Source: an uncultured bacterium (GTDB lineage Bacteria > Bacteroidota > Rhodothermia > Rhodothermales > UBA10348). Taken from it: DNA of 45,728 bases. The DNA is taken from NCBI GenBank assembly GCA_938018055.1, contig CALIKL010000056.1, positions 1 through 45,728 of the forward strand. Direction: 5' to 3'. A program made the position numbers and the translations under genes. This document shows, piece after piece, positions 23,217 through 31,799 of this stretch (its first letter is position 1; every line of letters starts with the position of its first letter). A model generated the notes under the pieces. That model did not search any database, had not been told where the DNA came from, and saw only the letters and a program-made list of their open reading frames with translations.

Positions 23217-25385
23217 GTGCGGAATCTGATTCTCTCGTTCCTTCTGCTGACCTTGATGGTGACTTCGGCGACCGGCCAAGACACCGTGCCCCATCTCGAA
23301 CGCATGGAGGCCCTGCCTACCCAGTCGATTGAACCGCCTACCATCCGCTCCCTCATCATTGCATCGGCCCAAGCTGATACGGTGACCAACGTATCGTTCC
23401 TGGAGCGTCTGTCCGTGCTCTACAGTTACCAGTCAGACCTGATGGCCGCACTGGCAAGAGAGGATGATGATGCCGCTACGAGTGTCCTGGACCTCGCGAT
23501 GGCTGAGCTTGGAGAGCTGGTTCGGCGCGACTATATCGCGGAAGACCCACGATTCAATTCCGTGTATCGCGTTCTGGTAGAGGAATACGAGCGGGTCTAT
23601 GGACCTTCCGATACGCTTTTCGCGGCCTTCGGAGACATTTATGAAGTGCGCAAAGCCCTGTTCTCAGAACTGGATTCGGTCGAAGATCCCCTCCTGGAAG
23701 ATGTAGCCCCCGCCGGATTACAGCCCGTCGGAACAGAATTCCCCATGACGATGAACCGATTGGTGGAATCATCCATGCAATTCCTGCTTCGCGAGCGCAA
23801 GGAAACCATGCAGACGTGGCTCAAGCGCGCCGACACCTACTTCCCCATGATCGAGCAGATCTTCGAGGAAGAGGGTGTCCCGGAAGAATTGAAATACCTG
23901 GCCATGATTGAATCGGGGCTGAACCCCCGGGCTCGTAGCTGGGCGTCCGCCGTCGGCATGTGGCAATTCATTGCAGCAACAGGACGGGCCTACGACCTCA
24001 ATGTGAATGCGTGGGTTGACGATCGCATGGACCCCGAGCTGGCTACTCGAGCTGCCGCTAAACACCTGAAGGATCTCTACCGGATGTACGATGAGAACTG
24101 GCAGATCGCGCTCGCCGGATACAATTGTAGTCCGCGGTGCATTCGCCGCGCGATGCGCAACAGTGGCAAGAGTGATCCTTCCTTCTGGGATATTTATCCG
24201 TACCTGCCCCGAGAAACCCGCAATTACATTCCGACCTACATCGCGACCTCGCTGATCGCTTCCAATCCGGAAGCCTACAATCTCGAGCGGGGTGCAACGG
24301 GTCCGGAATATTCCTACCACGTCGTTCCGGTGACGGGCATGCTGAGTCTGTCAGACATTGCTTCCATGGCGGCAACGGACGTGGCGACCATCAAGGCGCT
24401 GAACCCCAATCTCAGACGGGACACCCTTCCCCCAACCGTTGGAGCCTTCTACCTCCGCGTTCCTGTGGGATCCTACGATTCGTTTGTCGCCTCGTATGAA
24501 GCGATGCCAGAATCCTCGAAGCGACCATCAGGGGAATACATTGTGCGTCGCGGCGACACCCTCAGCGGCATCGGACAACAGTTTGGTGTCTCTGTCGCCT
24601 TGATCATGCAGAAGAATGGCTTGCGAACAACCAACATTCGGATTGGACAGCGACTGGTTGTCCCCATTGCCGACTATTCGAACACCATTCCTGACATCCA
24701 GTTTGCGGACGCTTCCTCTTCGATGGTTCAGTATCGCCGTCGCGTAAGCCGACCCATTCTGATGGAACAGCAAGTGGCCTCTTCGACGAATCCGCAATCG
24801 AGCGCGCAGACGGCGTCTGTTGCGAACGCTACGCCAGTCCGAACGGTCAGTCAAACCAAGGCATCGTCTGGCACGCGCGCCGCGGCGACATCGAGCGAGT
24901 CGAAAGCCGAGGTTCGTATTGTTCATACCGTCCGGCGGGGAGACACATTAAGCGAAATAGCCAATCTATACAGCGTCCCTGTTCGCTCGATCCAGGGTTG
25001 GAACAGCCTGCGTGGATCCCGCATCAACGTTGGGCAGCGCCTGGAAATCTTTACAGACGGCCGCAGTGCCCCGGCGGCGCCTGCAGGCCCACTGTCTCAC
25101 CGAGTCCAACGAGGTGACACGTTGAGCGAGATTGCGGATCAGTACAACGTGACCGTTTCCCAGCTGAGACAGTGGAATAACATCCGCGGATCGAATATTC
25201 GGATCGGACAGCGTCTCACCATCTATTCGGACCAGGGGCAGCCCGTGGATCACGTAGTACGCCGAGGTGATACGCTTATCGGAATTGCCCAGCAGTACGG
25301 CGTTTCGGTGGCAAATATCAAAGACTGGAACAACCTCACATCCAACACCATCCGCATCGGCCAACGCCTGAAAGTTTTCCGGTGA
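23217..25385 (+). CDS. Lytic transglycosylase with multiple LysM domains (MltD-like)
   Basis: About 722 residues from a GTG at 23217, preferred because it starts the signal peptide (VRNLILSFLLLTLMVTSATG); an in-frame ATG at 23109 adds 36 residues of poor signal character. The SLT domain spans about 230-350, with catalytic-Glu motif MIESGLNP, then WASAVGMWQF and the ALAGYN motif. One degenerate and four canonical LysM repeats follow, each with RRGDTL or QRGDTL at the start and IRIGQRL or INVGQRL at the end (from about 440 to the C-terminus). The enzyme cleaves the glycan backbone of peptidoglycan, giving 1,6-anhydro ends, and the LysM repeats bind GlcNAc-containing glycan. Five LysM units is on the high side for this family. 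Confidence 0.88.
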   Translation: MRNLILSFLLLTLMVTSATGQDTVPHLERMEALPTQSIEPPTIRSLIIASAQADTVTNVSFLERLSVLYSYQSDLMAALAREDDDAATSVLDLAMAELGELVRRDYIAEDPRFNSVYRVLVEEYERVYGPSDTLFAAFGDIYEVRKALFSELDSVEDPLLEDVAPAGLQPVGTEFPMTMNRLVESSMQFLLRERKETMQTWLKRADTYFPMIEQIFEEEGVPEELKYLAMIESGLNPRARSWASAVGMWQFIAATGRAYDLNVNAWVDDRMDPELATRAAAKHLKDLYRMYDENWQIALAGYNCSPRCIRRAMRNSGKSDPSFWDIYPYLPRETRNYIPTYIATSLIASNPEAYNLERGATGPEYSYHVVPVTGMLSLSDIASMAATDVATIKALNPNLRRDTLPPTVGAFYLRVPVGSYDSFVASYEAMPESSKRPSGEYIVRRGDTLSGIGQQFGVSVALIMQKNGLRTTNIRIGQRLVVPIADYSNTIPDIQFADASSSMVQYRRRVSRPILMEQQVASSTNPQSSAQTASVANATPVRTVSQTKASSGTRAAATSSESKAEVRIVHTVRRGDTLSEIANLYSVPVRSIQGWNSLRGSRINVGQRLEIFTDGRSAPAAPAGPLSHRVQRGDTLSEIADQYNVTVSQLRQWNNIRGSNIRIGQRLTIYSDQGQPVDHVVRRGDTLIGIAQQYGVSVANIKDWNNLTSNTIRIGQRLKVFR

Positions 25386-25424
25386 AACCCGGATCCCTAC
25401 ATCTCGTCAGCTGACTGGTCCGGA

Positions 25425-25441
25425 CCGGCTATCCCGGCCGG
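25425..25441 (+). terminator. Hairpin downstream of the transglycosylase
   Basis: CCGGC/GCCGG stem with a 7-nt loop lies 40 nt after the stop, immediately after the 10-bp palindrome GGTCCGGACC (25417-25426), which competes for the same bases. A T5 run occurs 18 nt further on (25460-25464). It could be a terminator or part of the ECF sigma promoter region; low certainty. Confidence 0.35.
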
Positions 25442-25583
25442 ATAAACGCGCCTGAGATCTTTTTCATGTCGGAGCACAATATCCGTCCGGATCGGGCCGT
25501 TTTCCGTATACACCTTCCGAAATGGGCTGGATATGCATCGACGTCGATGTCTGAACCAGGATTCAACCCGCCTACCAATCTCC

Positions 25584-26189
25584 ATGCACCCGGCTGACGA
25601 AGTGCTTGTTGCTCGATACGTAGAGGAGGCCGATCAGGCCGCCTTCCGTACGCTGGTGGATCGTCACCAGGAGCGCGTCTTCGGCTACCTGCGTGGGATG
25701 GTCAAGGATCGGGATGTGGCGAATGACCTGTTCCAGGAAACGTTTTTTCGGGTGATCCGAGCGCTGAACAAAGAGCGCGGATCGTACACCCGACAGGGCA
25801 AATTCCTTGGATGGGTACTCCGGATCGCCCGGAACGCCGCGCTGGATCACCTGCGTGCTCGCAAGAAATGGCAGGACCTCGGAAACGGTGATGACGGGGA
25901 TGAATCGGCCTGGTGGGATCGCCTGCCGGACGATGGACCGTCAGCACTCGAATCCGTCCAGGACATGGAAGAAGCAGACCTGCTGAAGGCGTGTATCGAC
26001 CGGCTGCCTCCCGAACAACGGGAAGTCGTCCTGCTCCGACACGAGTCGGACCTGACATTCCGGGAAATCGCCGACATGACAGACTGCTCCATCAATACCG
26101 CTCTCGGACGCATGCGGTATGCGCTGATCAACCTGCGGCGCATGATGGAGGAGGCTAAACGCCTCGAACACATTCCTGCGAGCGACTGA
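25584..26189 (+). CDS. ECF-type RNA polymerase sigma factor
   Basis: 201 residues from ATG 25584 (MHPADEVLVARYVEEADQAA), chosen because region 2 begins directly after it; the frame opens earlier at 25533 without similarity. Region 2 includes DVANDLFQETFFRVIRAL and FLGWVLRIARNAALDHLRARKK. Region 4 includes LPPEQREVVLLRHESDLTFREIADM and the recognition helix SINTALGRMRYALINLRR. The absence of regions 1 and 3 defines an ECF (group 4) sigma factor, which redirects RNA polymerase to a small regulon upon an envelope signal. The next gene, 22 nt downstream, looks like its anti-sigma factor. ECF genes commonly control their own operon; no promoter motif could be assigned with confidence here. Confidence 0.9.
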   Translation: MHPADEVLVARYVEEADQAAFRTLVDRHQERVFGYLRGMVKDRDVANDLFQETFFRVIRALNKERGSYTRQGKFLGWVLRIARNAALDHLRARKKWQDLGNGDDGDESAWWDRLPDDGPSALESVQDMEEADLLKACIDRLPPEQREVVLLRHESDLTFREIADMTDCSINTALGRMRYALINLRRMMEEAKRLEHIPASD

Positions 26190-26211
26190 ACATCGGAAAA
26201 CGGCTACGAAC

Positions 26212-26844
26212 ATGCACAACGGCAAAAAGGACATTCTGCTTCACCTCTACGGCGAAGCGACTGATGCAGAAGAGCTCCGCTCGCTGCTCCGGGATGAGGA
26301 GTTGCGCCGGGAACACGCAGCCCTGAGCGAAGCCAAGTTCAGGCTGGACCACCTCAAGCGGGAGCGACCCGATCCCGTCATCATGGACCGCATCCTTGCA
26401 GCTGCTGCCGGCGAGCAGGGACTGCCCAGCAGTACGGATCGGAAAGACCGTCCCGCCGTGGCACGTTCCGCCAGAATGCGCAAGGTGATGCTGCCGGCAC
26501 TGACCATCGCAGCGGCCATCCTGTTCGGTGTGGCCGTGGGTTGGTTCAGCTCACAACCCGGCACCGCGCAGGTGGATGAGCCCGCTGTGGCTACTGCGCC
26601 GGACGACATCGTTCCACCCGAATCCTTGTACCGCTTCGTCCCGCCGCAACCCGTGACCCCTGCTTCCACACAGGACCCTCGACTGGCATGGGACGACTCG
26701 GCTCCCCTGATGGACATGCACCGCCGCATCGAGTCCATGCGCCCCGAAGGAATGCTCGACTGGGGCGAACAAGCCGTACCGCTGGAATCCCTCCCCGGAT
26801 CGGGCAGCCGATCGCTCCAGCTCACCGGTTCCAACAAGAATTGA
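26212..26844 (+). CDS. Putative single-pass anti-sigma factor without zinc motif
   Basis: 210 residues. The N-terminal cytoplasmic part (1-85) starts with KDILLHLYGEATDAEELRSLL and contains charged helices, the common shape of an anti-sigma domain that binds an ECF factor. A single membrane helix follows at about 92-108 (LPALTIAAAILFGVAVGWF). The remainder is a Pro-rich periplasmic tail ending SGSRSLQLTGSNKN. There is no cysteine in the protein, so it lacks the HxxxCxxC zinc-binding anti-sigma motif. Assignment rests on topology and on position between the ECF factor (22 nt upstream) and an exported coiled-coil protein (35 nt downstream). The extracellular tail would be the sensing or cleavage part; this is inference. 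Confidence 0.7.
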   Translation: MHNGKKDILLHLYGEATDAEELRSLLRDEELRREHAALSEAKFRLDHLKRERPDPVIMDRILAAAAGEQGLPSSTDRKDRPAVARSARMRKVMLPALTIAAAILFGVAVGWFSSQPGTAQVDEPAVATAPDDIVPPESLYRFVPPQPVTPASTQDPRLAWDDSAPLMDMHRRIESMRPEGMLDWGEQAVPLESLPGSGSRSLQLTGSNKN

Positions 26845-26879
26845 GGCGTGGACTGCCCCACAGTCACACGACGAATGTC

Positions 26880-27797
26880 ATGAAACAGCTTATTCTAACC
26901 CTGATGGCTGCCCTGCTCCTGGGTGTGCCGGCTTCGGCCCGCTCGCTGCAGCAGGCCCTCCAGCTCGTACCGGCGGCCAAGAAAGTCACGATCGAGGATG
27001 GTCACATCTACCTCAATGGCAAACGCGTTGATGACGCGGGGCTGCCCGAGGGCCTGCGGTCCCTCGATCCGGATATGAATCTGACGTTCTGGACCGGCGA
27101 CAATGCCCTTTTCGAGATCAACGGCCAGAGCTTCATTTTCGAGGACGATCGTTTCCGTGTGGCCGCGCCGAATGAGCGGTCGAACCGCAACGTGATGATG
27201 GTATTCTCCGGCCAGGAAGATGGAGCCAACATCCGTCTTTTCGAGGCTCCCCAGGTGGCCACGGGGTACTACACAACGCCCACGCCAAGTGGCAAGGCCG
27301 ATGCCATGAACAGCTATGTCAGTCAGCTGCGGCAACGGGCGGAAGAGTTCAACAAACTGACCTTCGAACTCAAGGAAGTGGTCCCCGAAAGCAACGACCT
27401 GGCGCGGCAGATGGTGGTCGAGGCCGAGAATGCGGCGCGCATTGCCAACATCCTGCCCCGGGTGGAATATGAAGCCTACCTCGGCTCCCTGCAGAGCCAG
27501 AACCGGCAGCTCTACGAAGAGCTGCAGCGGGAGCGCGCCATGGAAATGCGCACCCACGAATTGGCCCGCGCCGTCCGCGCGGCTGGCACCGAGCAAGAGC
27601 GGCAGAGGCACACGAAAGAACTGCGCGGTGTGCTCACCGAGATTTTCGAGCTCAAGCAGGCCAACCGACGCAAGGAGATCAAGCAATTGGAAAGGCAGCT
27701 CACGGAATTGCAGGGTCGTCTGGCCGAACGTGAGTCCCTCAAGAAGGACATCATCGACAGCCGCCTGGCTGACCTCCTCAATCTTCACCGCTGGTAG
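26880..27797 (+). CDS. Exported coiled-coil protein of the ECF operon, function unknown
   Basis: 305 residues from the ATG at 26880, where a signal peptide begins (MKQLILTLMAALLLGVPASA). The frame stays open upstream into the previous gene, but that part is not coding. The mature N-terminal half (25-130) is a small beta-rich region with KVTIEDGHIYLNGKRVDDAG and NLTFWTGDNALFEINGQSF. The C-terminal half (from about 175 to the end) is a long charged coiled coil (QNRQLYEELQRERAMEMR, then KEIKQLERQLTELQGRLAE). No homologue is recognised. It is third in the ECF sigma/anti-sigma operon, so it may be the regulon's effector or a periplasmic sensor partner. Its last codons overlap a truncated receiver gene on the other strand by 13 bp. 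Confidence 0.75.
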   Translation: MKQLILTLMAALLLGVPASARSLQQALQLVPAAKKVTIEDGHIYLNGKRVDDAGLPEGLRSLDPDMNLTFWTGDNALFEINGQSFIFEDDRFRVAAPNERSNRNVMMVFSGQEDGANIRLFEAPQVATGYYTTPTPSGKADAMNSYVSQLRQRAEEFNKLTFELKEVVPESNDLARQMVVEAENAARIANILPRVEYEAYLGSLQSQNRQLYEELQRERAMEMRTHELARAVRAAGTEQERQRHTKELRGVLTEIFELKQANRRKEIKQLERQLTELQGRLAERESLKKDIIDSRLADLLNLHRW

Positions 27798-28039
27798 GAA
27801 CGGGCGAACCACTTTGCAGCCCGATCAGCCAGCCTGATGGTGTCGATGCCAGACATGCCCGGCATAACGATATCGCTCAGGATCAGATCAGGCTGGACGG
27901 TAGTGTCAAGAATTTCGAGCGCATCCAAGCCGTCAGCCGCCACTGTCACGTCGAATCCCAATCGGGGCAGTGCATCGGACAGTTGATTTCTGATGGACTC
28001 TTCGTCCTCAACCACCATGATCAAAGGGCGGCTTTGCAT
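27785..28039 (-). pseudogene. Truncated response-regulator receiver domain
   Basis: 84 residues from the start MQSRPLIMVVEDEE at 28039 (28075 also in frame). The first half of a receiver domain is intact: the acidic pair in VVEDEE, the helix DALPRLGFDV, and the phospho-acceptor strand LILSDIVMPGMSG. After residue about 65 the sequence ends in an unrelated 20-residue tail. The strands that carry the conserved Ser/Thr and Lys of a receiver (beta4 and beta5, normally up to residue 120) are missing. No continuation exists in the other minus-strand frames, because the region belongs to the convergent coiled-coil gene. It is probably a decayed fragment, but a short stand-alone domain cannot be excluded. 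There is no histidine kinase nearby. Confidence 0.65.
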
Positions 28040-28267
28040 GGATATTAGCAAGTTAAAGGGGGCGTGGGTCCGCACGGCGGTTTAATAATTTAGTAAGAGA
28101 TAGTCGTTCAATTCTATCTGGTTTGAAAACATTTCGTGCCATCTATTGGTAATCCTGTTTGATTCAAGAACCTAGATTACCGGCCGATACCGTGGTTGAT
28201 GCAATCCGCGACTCCAGGTATTCGTAGTCGATCATGCTTTTCCCGTCCACGGATGAGTTTTCCTGTA

Positions 28268-29554
28268 ATGGTATCATGTCTGCATCTGTCTGATCGCCTC
28301 CCGGAACGGGGACGGATACTGAAGGCTTTGTTTACAGCGCTTCTGGTCTCCAGCTTGTGTATTCTCCCGGAAAACGCATGGGCAACCGGATTGCGGGGAA
28401 TTGAGCGGGTTTCCTTTGCAGCCCGCGCCGATGGCAATGGCGTCGTGATGCGCATCCATCTGAATGAGCCCGTGGCCGCGTTCAGCATGCCGACCTACCG
28501 CGAAGATGGCTCGATCGAACTGGTCGTGTTTCGCAGCCAGCTGACTGAAGACCGCGCCTTCGATCCCCCGCTCGGACCCATCCGATCGTACCGCGTGGAT
28601 CAACTGGGCAGGGATGTTGTCATCCGGCTCGAGCCTGGTATCGGTCCGGTTATTGCGTCCGCCTATCGGGACCGTGCCAGTCATGATATCCTGGTCGGCT
28701 TGACGGGTTCGCCCCCCAACATCCCGGTCTTGGCTTCAGACGGCCAGGCCGCACCCAGCGACCGGACCTTGTCCGACCAACTCGGTCAGGTGGTCAATGC
28801 CTCCCTGCCCCGACCGACCGCCGATGCCGACGCGCGACGCTGGACGCTGGACACCATCGTCATTGATGCCGGCCACGGAGGAAAGGATACCGGCGCACTG
28901 GCAGCCGACGGAACCCGCGAGAAAGACGTCGTCCTGGCTGTGGCCCGCAAAGTGGGGCAGTACCTGGAAGAGAATCTGGATGTGAATGTGGTGTATACCC
29001 GCTCCGATGACCGGTTCATCACGCTGCAGGGCCGCGGCCATCTCGCCAATCAGGCTGGCGGAAAGCTCTTCGTCTCCATCCACGCCAACGCCGCCCCCGA
29101 TCGACGCGCTCGCGGTACGGAGACCTACTTCCTTGGACTGCACAAGACCGATGCGGCTCGACAGGTCATGGAACGTGAAAACGAAGTGATTCGCCTGGAA
29201 ACCAACGCTGCCGCGTATTCGGAGTACGATGCCATGACGTCAGTCATGCAGACCCTGGCCCAAAGCGCTTATATGCGGCAGAGCCAAATGCTGGCTGAGT
29301 CGATTGAAGATCAGTTCGAGAATCGGGCAGGACGCCGCAGTCGCGGTGTCAAACAGGCGGGCTTCTATGTGCTCTACGGTGCATCCATGCCGTCCGTGCT
29401 GGTCGAACTGGGCTTCCTGTCCAACCCTTCCGAAGCGGCATTCATGCGCAGCGATGATGGGCAGGCCTACCTCGCCAGTGCTATCTTCCGTGCCATCCGG
29501 CAATACAAATCCGAATACGACCAGGGTCTGCACCTGAGTAATTCCAACCGGTAG
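28268..29554 (+). CDS. N-acetylmuramoyl-L-alanine amidase with AMIN-like N-terminal domain
   Basis: About 428 residues from ATG 28268; ATGs at 28196 and 28253 are in frame but precede the signal segment (LKALFTALLVSSLCILPENAWA). An AMIN-like beta domain occupies about 45-140. The amidase_3 catalytic domain follows (about 190-425): zinc histidine in DAGHGGKDTGA, zinc glutamate in TREKDVVLA, zinc histidine in VSIHANA, and catalytic glutamate in VLVELGFLSNPSEA. The enzyme removes peptide stems from glycan chains in the periplasm during cell separation, and the AMIN part normally targets it to peptidoglycan or septal sites. The region upstream (28080-28170) is AT-rich and may hold the promoter. 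It is followed 16 nt later by the apt gene. Confidence 0.88.
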   Translation: MVSCLHLSDRLPERGRILKALFTALLVSSLCILPENAWATGLRGIERVSFAARADGNGVVMRIHLNEPVAAFSMPTYREDGSIELVVFRSQLTEDRAFDPPLGPIRSYRVDQLGRDVVIRLEPGIGPVIASAYRDRASHDILVGLTGSPPNIPVLASDGQAAPSDRTLSDQLGQVVNASLPRPTADADARRWTLDTIVIDAGHGGKDTGALAADGTREKDVVLAVARKVGQYLEENLDVNVVYTRSDDRFITLQGRGHLANQAGGKLFVSIHANAAPDRRARGTETYFLGLHKTDAARQVMERENEVIRLETNAAAYSEYDAMTSVMQTLAQSAYMRQSQMLAESIEDQFENRAGRRSRGVKQAGFYVLYGASMPSVLVELGFLSNPSEAAFMRSDDGQAYLASAIFRAIRQYKSEYDQGLHLSNSNR

Positions 29555-29570
29555 GACCCTGCTTCCTGCC

Positions 29571-30092
29571 ATGCACGACAAATTGGCCGCCGCCATCCGT
29601 ACCGTTCCCGACTTTCCAGAGCCGGGAATCCAGTTCAAGGACATCACCCCTCTGCTGGCTGACGCCACACTGCTGCGCTTTGCGGTGGACGCTCTTGCGG
29701 CTGAGTGGAAAGGTCAGGGCATCACGAAGGTCCTTGGAATCGAGTCTCGCGGGTTCATCCTCGGTGCCATGCTGGCCGATGAACTGAACGCCGGATTCGT
29801 GCCCATTCGAAAAGAGGGCAAACTACCCTTCACCACCATCAAGGAGAGCTACGACCTCGAGTACGGGCAAGACATCATCGAAATGCACATCGATGCTGTT
29901 TCTGCGACCGACCGGGTCCTCATCCACGATGACGTCATCGCAACGGGTGGCACAGCCGCCGCTACCCATCGACTGACGGAATTTGCTGGAGCCAGTGTCG
30001 TAGGGTTCTCCTTCTTGATCGAGCTTTCCTTCTTGAATGGCTGCGATCGCCTACCTGACGGTACCCCGATCCATGCGTTGATGAGCTTCTGA
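29571..30092 (+). CDS. apt: Adenine phosphoribosyltransferase
   Basis: 173 residues, standard length for the family. Characteristic motifs are IRTVPDFPEPGIQFKDITPL at the N-terminus, GIESRGFILGAML, VPIRKEGKLPF, and the PRPP-binding loop VLIHDDVIATGGTA near residue 125. It catalyses adenine + PRPP to AMP + diphosphate, salvaging adenine in the cytoplasm. It starts 16 nt after the amidase stop, so it is probably cotranscribed. Its stop is only 2 nt from the stop of the convergent ridA-like gene, leaving no room for a separate terminator. Confidence 0.95.
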   Translation: MHDKLAAAIRTVPDFPEPGIQFKDITPLLADATLLRFAVDALAAEWKGQGITKVLGIESRGFILGAMLADELNAGFVPIRKEGKLPFTTIKESYDLEYGQDIIEMHIDAVSATDRVLIHDDVIATGGTAAATHRLTEFAGASVVGFSFLIELSFLNGCDRLPDGTPIHALMSF

Positions 30093-30094
30093 GC

Positions 30095-30496
30095 CTACCT
30101 GACGGCGACGGCTGAAATCTCGACGCGGGCCTCTCGAGGGAGAGCGCACACTTGGACGGCTTCGCGCGCCGGTGCATTGGCTCCGAAGAATCGACCGTAC
30201 ACCTCGTTGATCTGCGCGTAGTCGTTGATATCCGTCATATACACCCGGCAAGACACCACATTGGAAAGTGACATGCCAGCCGCCGTGAGCACACCTTCGA
30301 GATTGAGCAGTACCCGCTCAGTCTCTTCTTCAATCGATTCGGTCACCATGCGACCCGTCTTGGGGTCAATCGGAATCTGTCCGGAGCAATAGAGCGTGTT
30401 GCCAGCAATTACACCTTGGCTATAGGGTCCAATGGCTGCTGGGGCGAGATCGGTTTTAACCAGATGTCGGTCGACGGTCAATTCCCGTTTGCGCAT
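30095..30496 (-). CDS. RidA/YjgF family enamine/imine deaminase
   Basis: 133 residues from the start at 30496 (MRKRELTVDRHLVKTDLAPA); upstream in-frame codons to 30589 are not family-like. The sequence shows AAIGPYSQGVIAGNTLYCSGQIPIDP split across residues 20-45, the catalytic-type arginine in NAPAREAVQV, and the glutamate in VEISAVAV, so it should be an active RidA-type protein. These trimeric enzymes hydrolyse reactive enamine/imine intermediates released by PLP enzymes such as threonine dehydratase. It lies convergent to apt and divergent from the SDR gene. No signal peptide. Confidence 0.9.
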   Translation of the reverse strand: MRKRELTVDRHLVKTDLAPAAIGPYSQGVIAGNTLYCSGQIPIDPKTGRMVTESIEEETERVLLNLEGVLTAAGMSLSNVVSCRVYMTDINDYAQINEVYGRFFGANAPAREAVQVCALPREARVEISAVAVR

Positions 30497-30618
30497 ACCG
30501 TTTTCCGGATCTTGTCTGGAGTGTGTATATAGAGAAATCAAGGCCCTAAAAATGCACGGGCGCACGGGGTAAGACAAACGAATTAACAACCAAGAACAGC
30601 GAGAGCGGGGTTTTTTGG

Positions 30619-31431
30619 ATGGATTTGCGACTTAATCACTCCCACGCCTTCGTGGCTGGATCAAGCAGCGGACTGGGCCGGGCCATTGCGCGTCAGCTCT
30701 TGCTCGAAGGATGCCGAGTGACCATTTGCTCCCGAAGTAAAGAACGAATTCATTCAGCCCGTTCCTGGCTCATTGCCGAGACTGGGTGTCCGGAACAGAA
30801 CGTACATGCTGTCACGTGTGATGTCACCGATGAGGGAGACATCCTCCGTGCCATGGAAGCGGCAGCGAGTACATTTGGCGGCATCAATTTACTGGTCACC
30901 AATGCCGGCGGGCCGCCAACCGGACAAGTTGACGATCTGGATGCCGATACCTGGCGAGGAGCGCTCGAGCTCAATCTCATGAGTACCATCAACCTTTCCC
31001 GCGCCGCCCTGCCTTACCTGCGGGAAGCTGCGAAAGAGGGCAGGCATGCGTCTATACTCATGATTACATCCTTGTCCGCAAAACAGCCCATACCCTCCCT
31101 CTATCTATCAAACGTTGCCCGCGCAGGTGTTCAGGGATTTGCAAAAAGCCTCTCAGAAGAAGTCGGTCTCGACGGTATAACGGTCAATACGATCCTTCCC
31201 GGCTATACGCGTACGGACCGACTAAGCCATCTGAGCGAATCCCTGAATGAACGCCATGGCACACCCATCGAGGAGATCGAGGCTGGCTGGGCTGCCAACA
31301 GTGCCCTGAAACGAATCGGAACAGAGGATGAATTCGCAGCCGCTTCCACCTTCTTGCTCAGTCCGAGAGCCGGATTCATCACCGGAGTAGCATTGGTTGT
31401 AGATGGCGGCGCCGTCAAGTCGCTACTCTGA
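30619..31431 (+). CDS. Atypical short-chain dehydrogenase (BKR-like, altered catalytic tetrad)
   Basis: 270 residues. The nucleotide-binding motif reads AGSSSGLGRAIA, with Ala in place of the usual Thr, and NAGG is present. Where a classical SDR has Y-x3-K before the helix 'AA..G...SLA.E', this protein reads SNVAR (in LSNVARAGVQGFAKSL), so Tyr appears to be Ser and Lys to be Arg. The serine of ITSLSA is retained. This matches the beta-ketoacyl-ACP-reductase-like SDR subgroup described as departing from the standard cofactor and tetrad motifs. The reaction is therefore uncertain; oxidoreductase activity should not be assumed. The stop overlaps the next ATG as TGATG (31429-31433), coupling it to a copper-binding lipoprotein. 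Confidence 0.85.
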   Translation: MDLRLNHSHAFVAGSSSGLGRAIARQLLLEGCRVTICSRSKERIHSARSWLIAETGCPEQNVHAVTCDVTDEGDILRAMEAAASTFGGINLLVTNAGGPPTGQVDDLDADTWRGALELNLMSTINLSRAALPYLREAAKEGRHASILMITSLSAKQPIPSLYLSNVARAGVQGFAKSLSEEVGLDGITVNTILPGYTRTDRLSHLSESLNERHGTPIEEIEAGWAANSALKRIGTEDEFAAASTFLLSPRAGFITGVALVVDGGAVKSLL

Positions 31432-31766
31432 TGGGCTCATTCCCAACAACCACATGTTGCCTCTTGGTTGGCCTGCTGGCCTTGGCACTGTCTGGCTGCG
31501 CAGAGACGTCCAACCCGGACTCCGATTCGAAAGGCGAGGTCACCGAGTACACCGCCAACGGACGGATCGTGCGCATCCTGGAGAATAGTCGATTAATCCA
31601 GGTTGCCCACGGAGATATCTACGGGTTCATGCCAGCGATGACCATGCCGTTTGAATTCAGGTCCGATGCCATCCGGATCGGCGTCAGCGAAGGCGATTCC
31701 ATTCTTTTCCGGATTGCCTCGGACGGAATCGACAACTGGATCGTGGACCTTACAGTAGTCGAGTGA
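31431..31766 (+). CDS. CusF-like copper-binding lipoprotein
   Basis: 111 residues. A lipoprotein signal ends LLALALSGC. The mature domain is a small barrel with HGDIYGFMPAMTMPFEF, which matches the CusF-type copper site: the His and the Met-x-Met ligands are present. The Trp that caps Cu(I) in CusF is a Met here (GFMPAMTM). It would bind copper in the periplasm, perhaps as a chaperone for cytochrome oxidase assembly or for detoxification. It is translationally coupled to the atypical SDR, an unexpected partner, and no Sco, CusABC or oxidase genes are nearby. Confidence 0.85.
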   Translation: MGSFPTTTCCLLVGLLALALSGCAETSNPDSDSKGEVTEYTANGRIVRILENSRLIQVAHGDIYGFMPAMTMPFEFRSDAIRIGVSEGDSILFRIASDGIDNWIVDLTVVE

Positions 31767-31775
31767 CCCCGCTAC

Positions 31776-31790
31776 GATCCGTCTTGGATC
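31776..31790. terminator. Small hairpin between convergent genes
   Basis: GATCC/GGATC stem (5 bp) with a 5-nt loop, in the 33-bp gap between the copper lipoprotein stop and the diheme cytochrome stop. Short and without a T-run; weak evidence. Confidence 0.25.
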
Positions 31791-31799
31791 AGTCCACCG

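Noticed and set aside
26895-27812. 305-codon minus-strand frame opposite the coiled-coil gene
   Set aside because: Mirror of a gene with a clear signal peptide and coiled coil; the antisense product has no recognisable feature.
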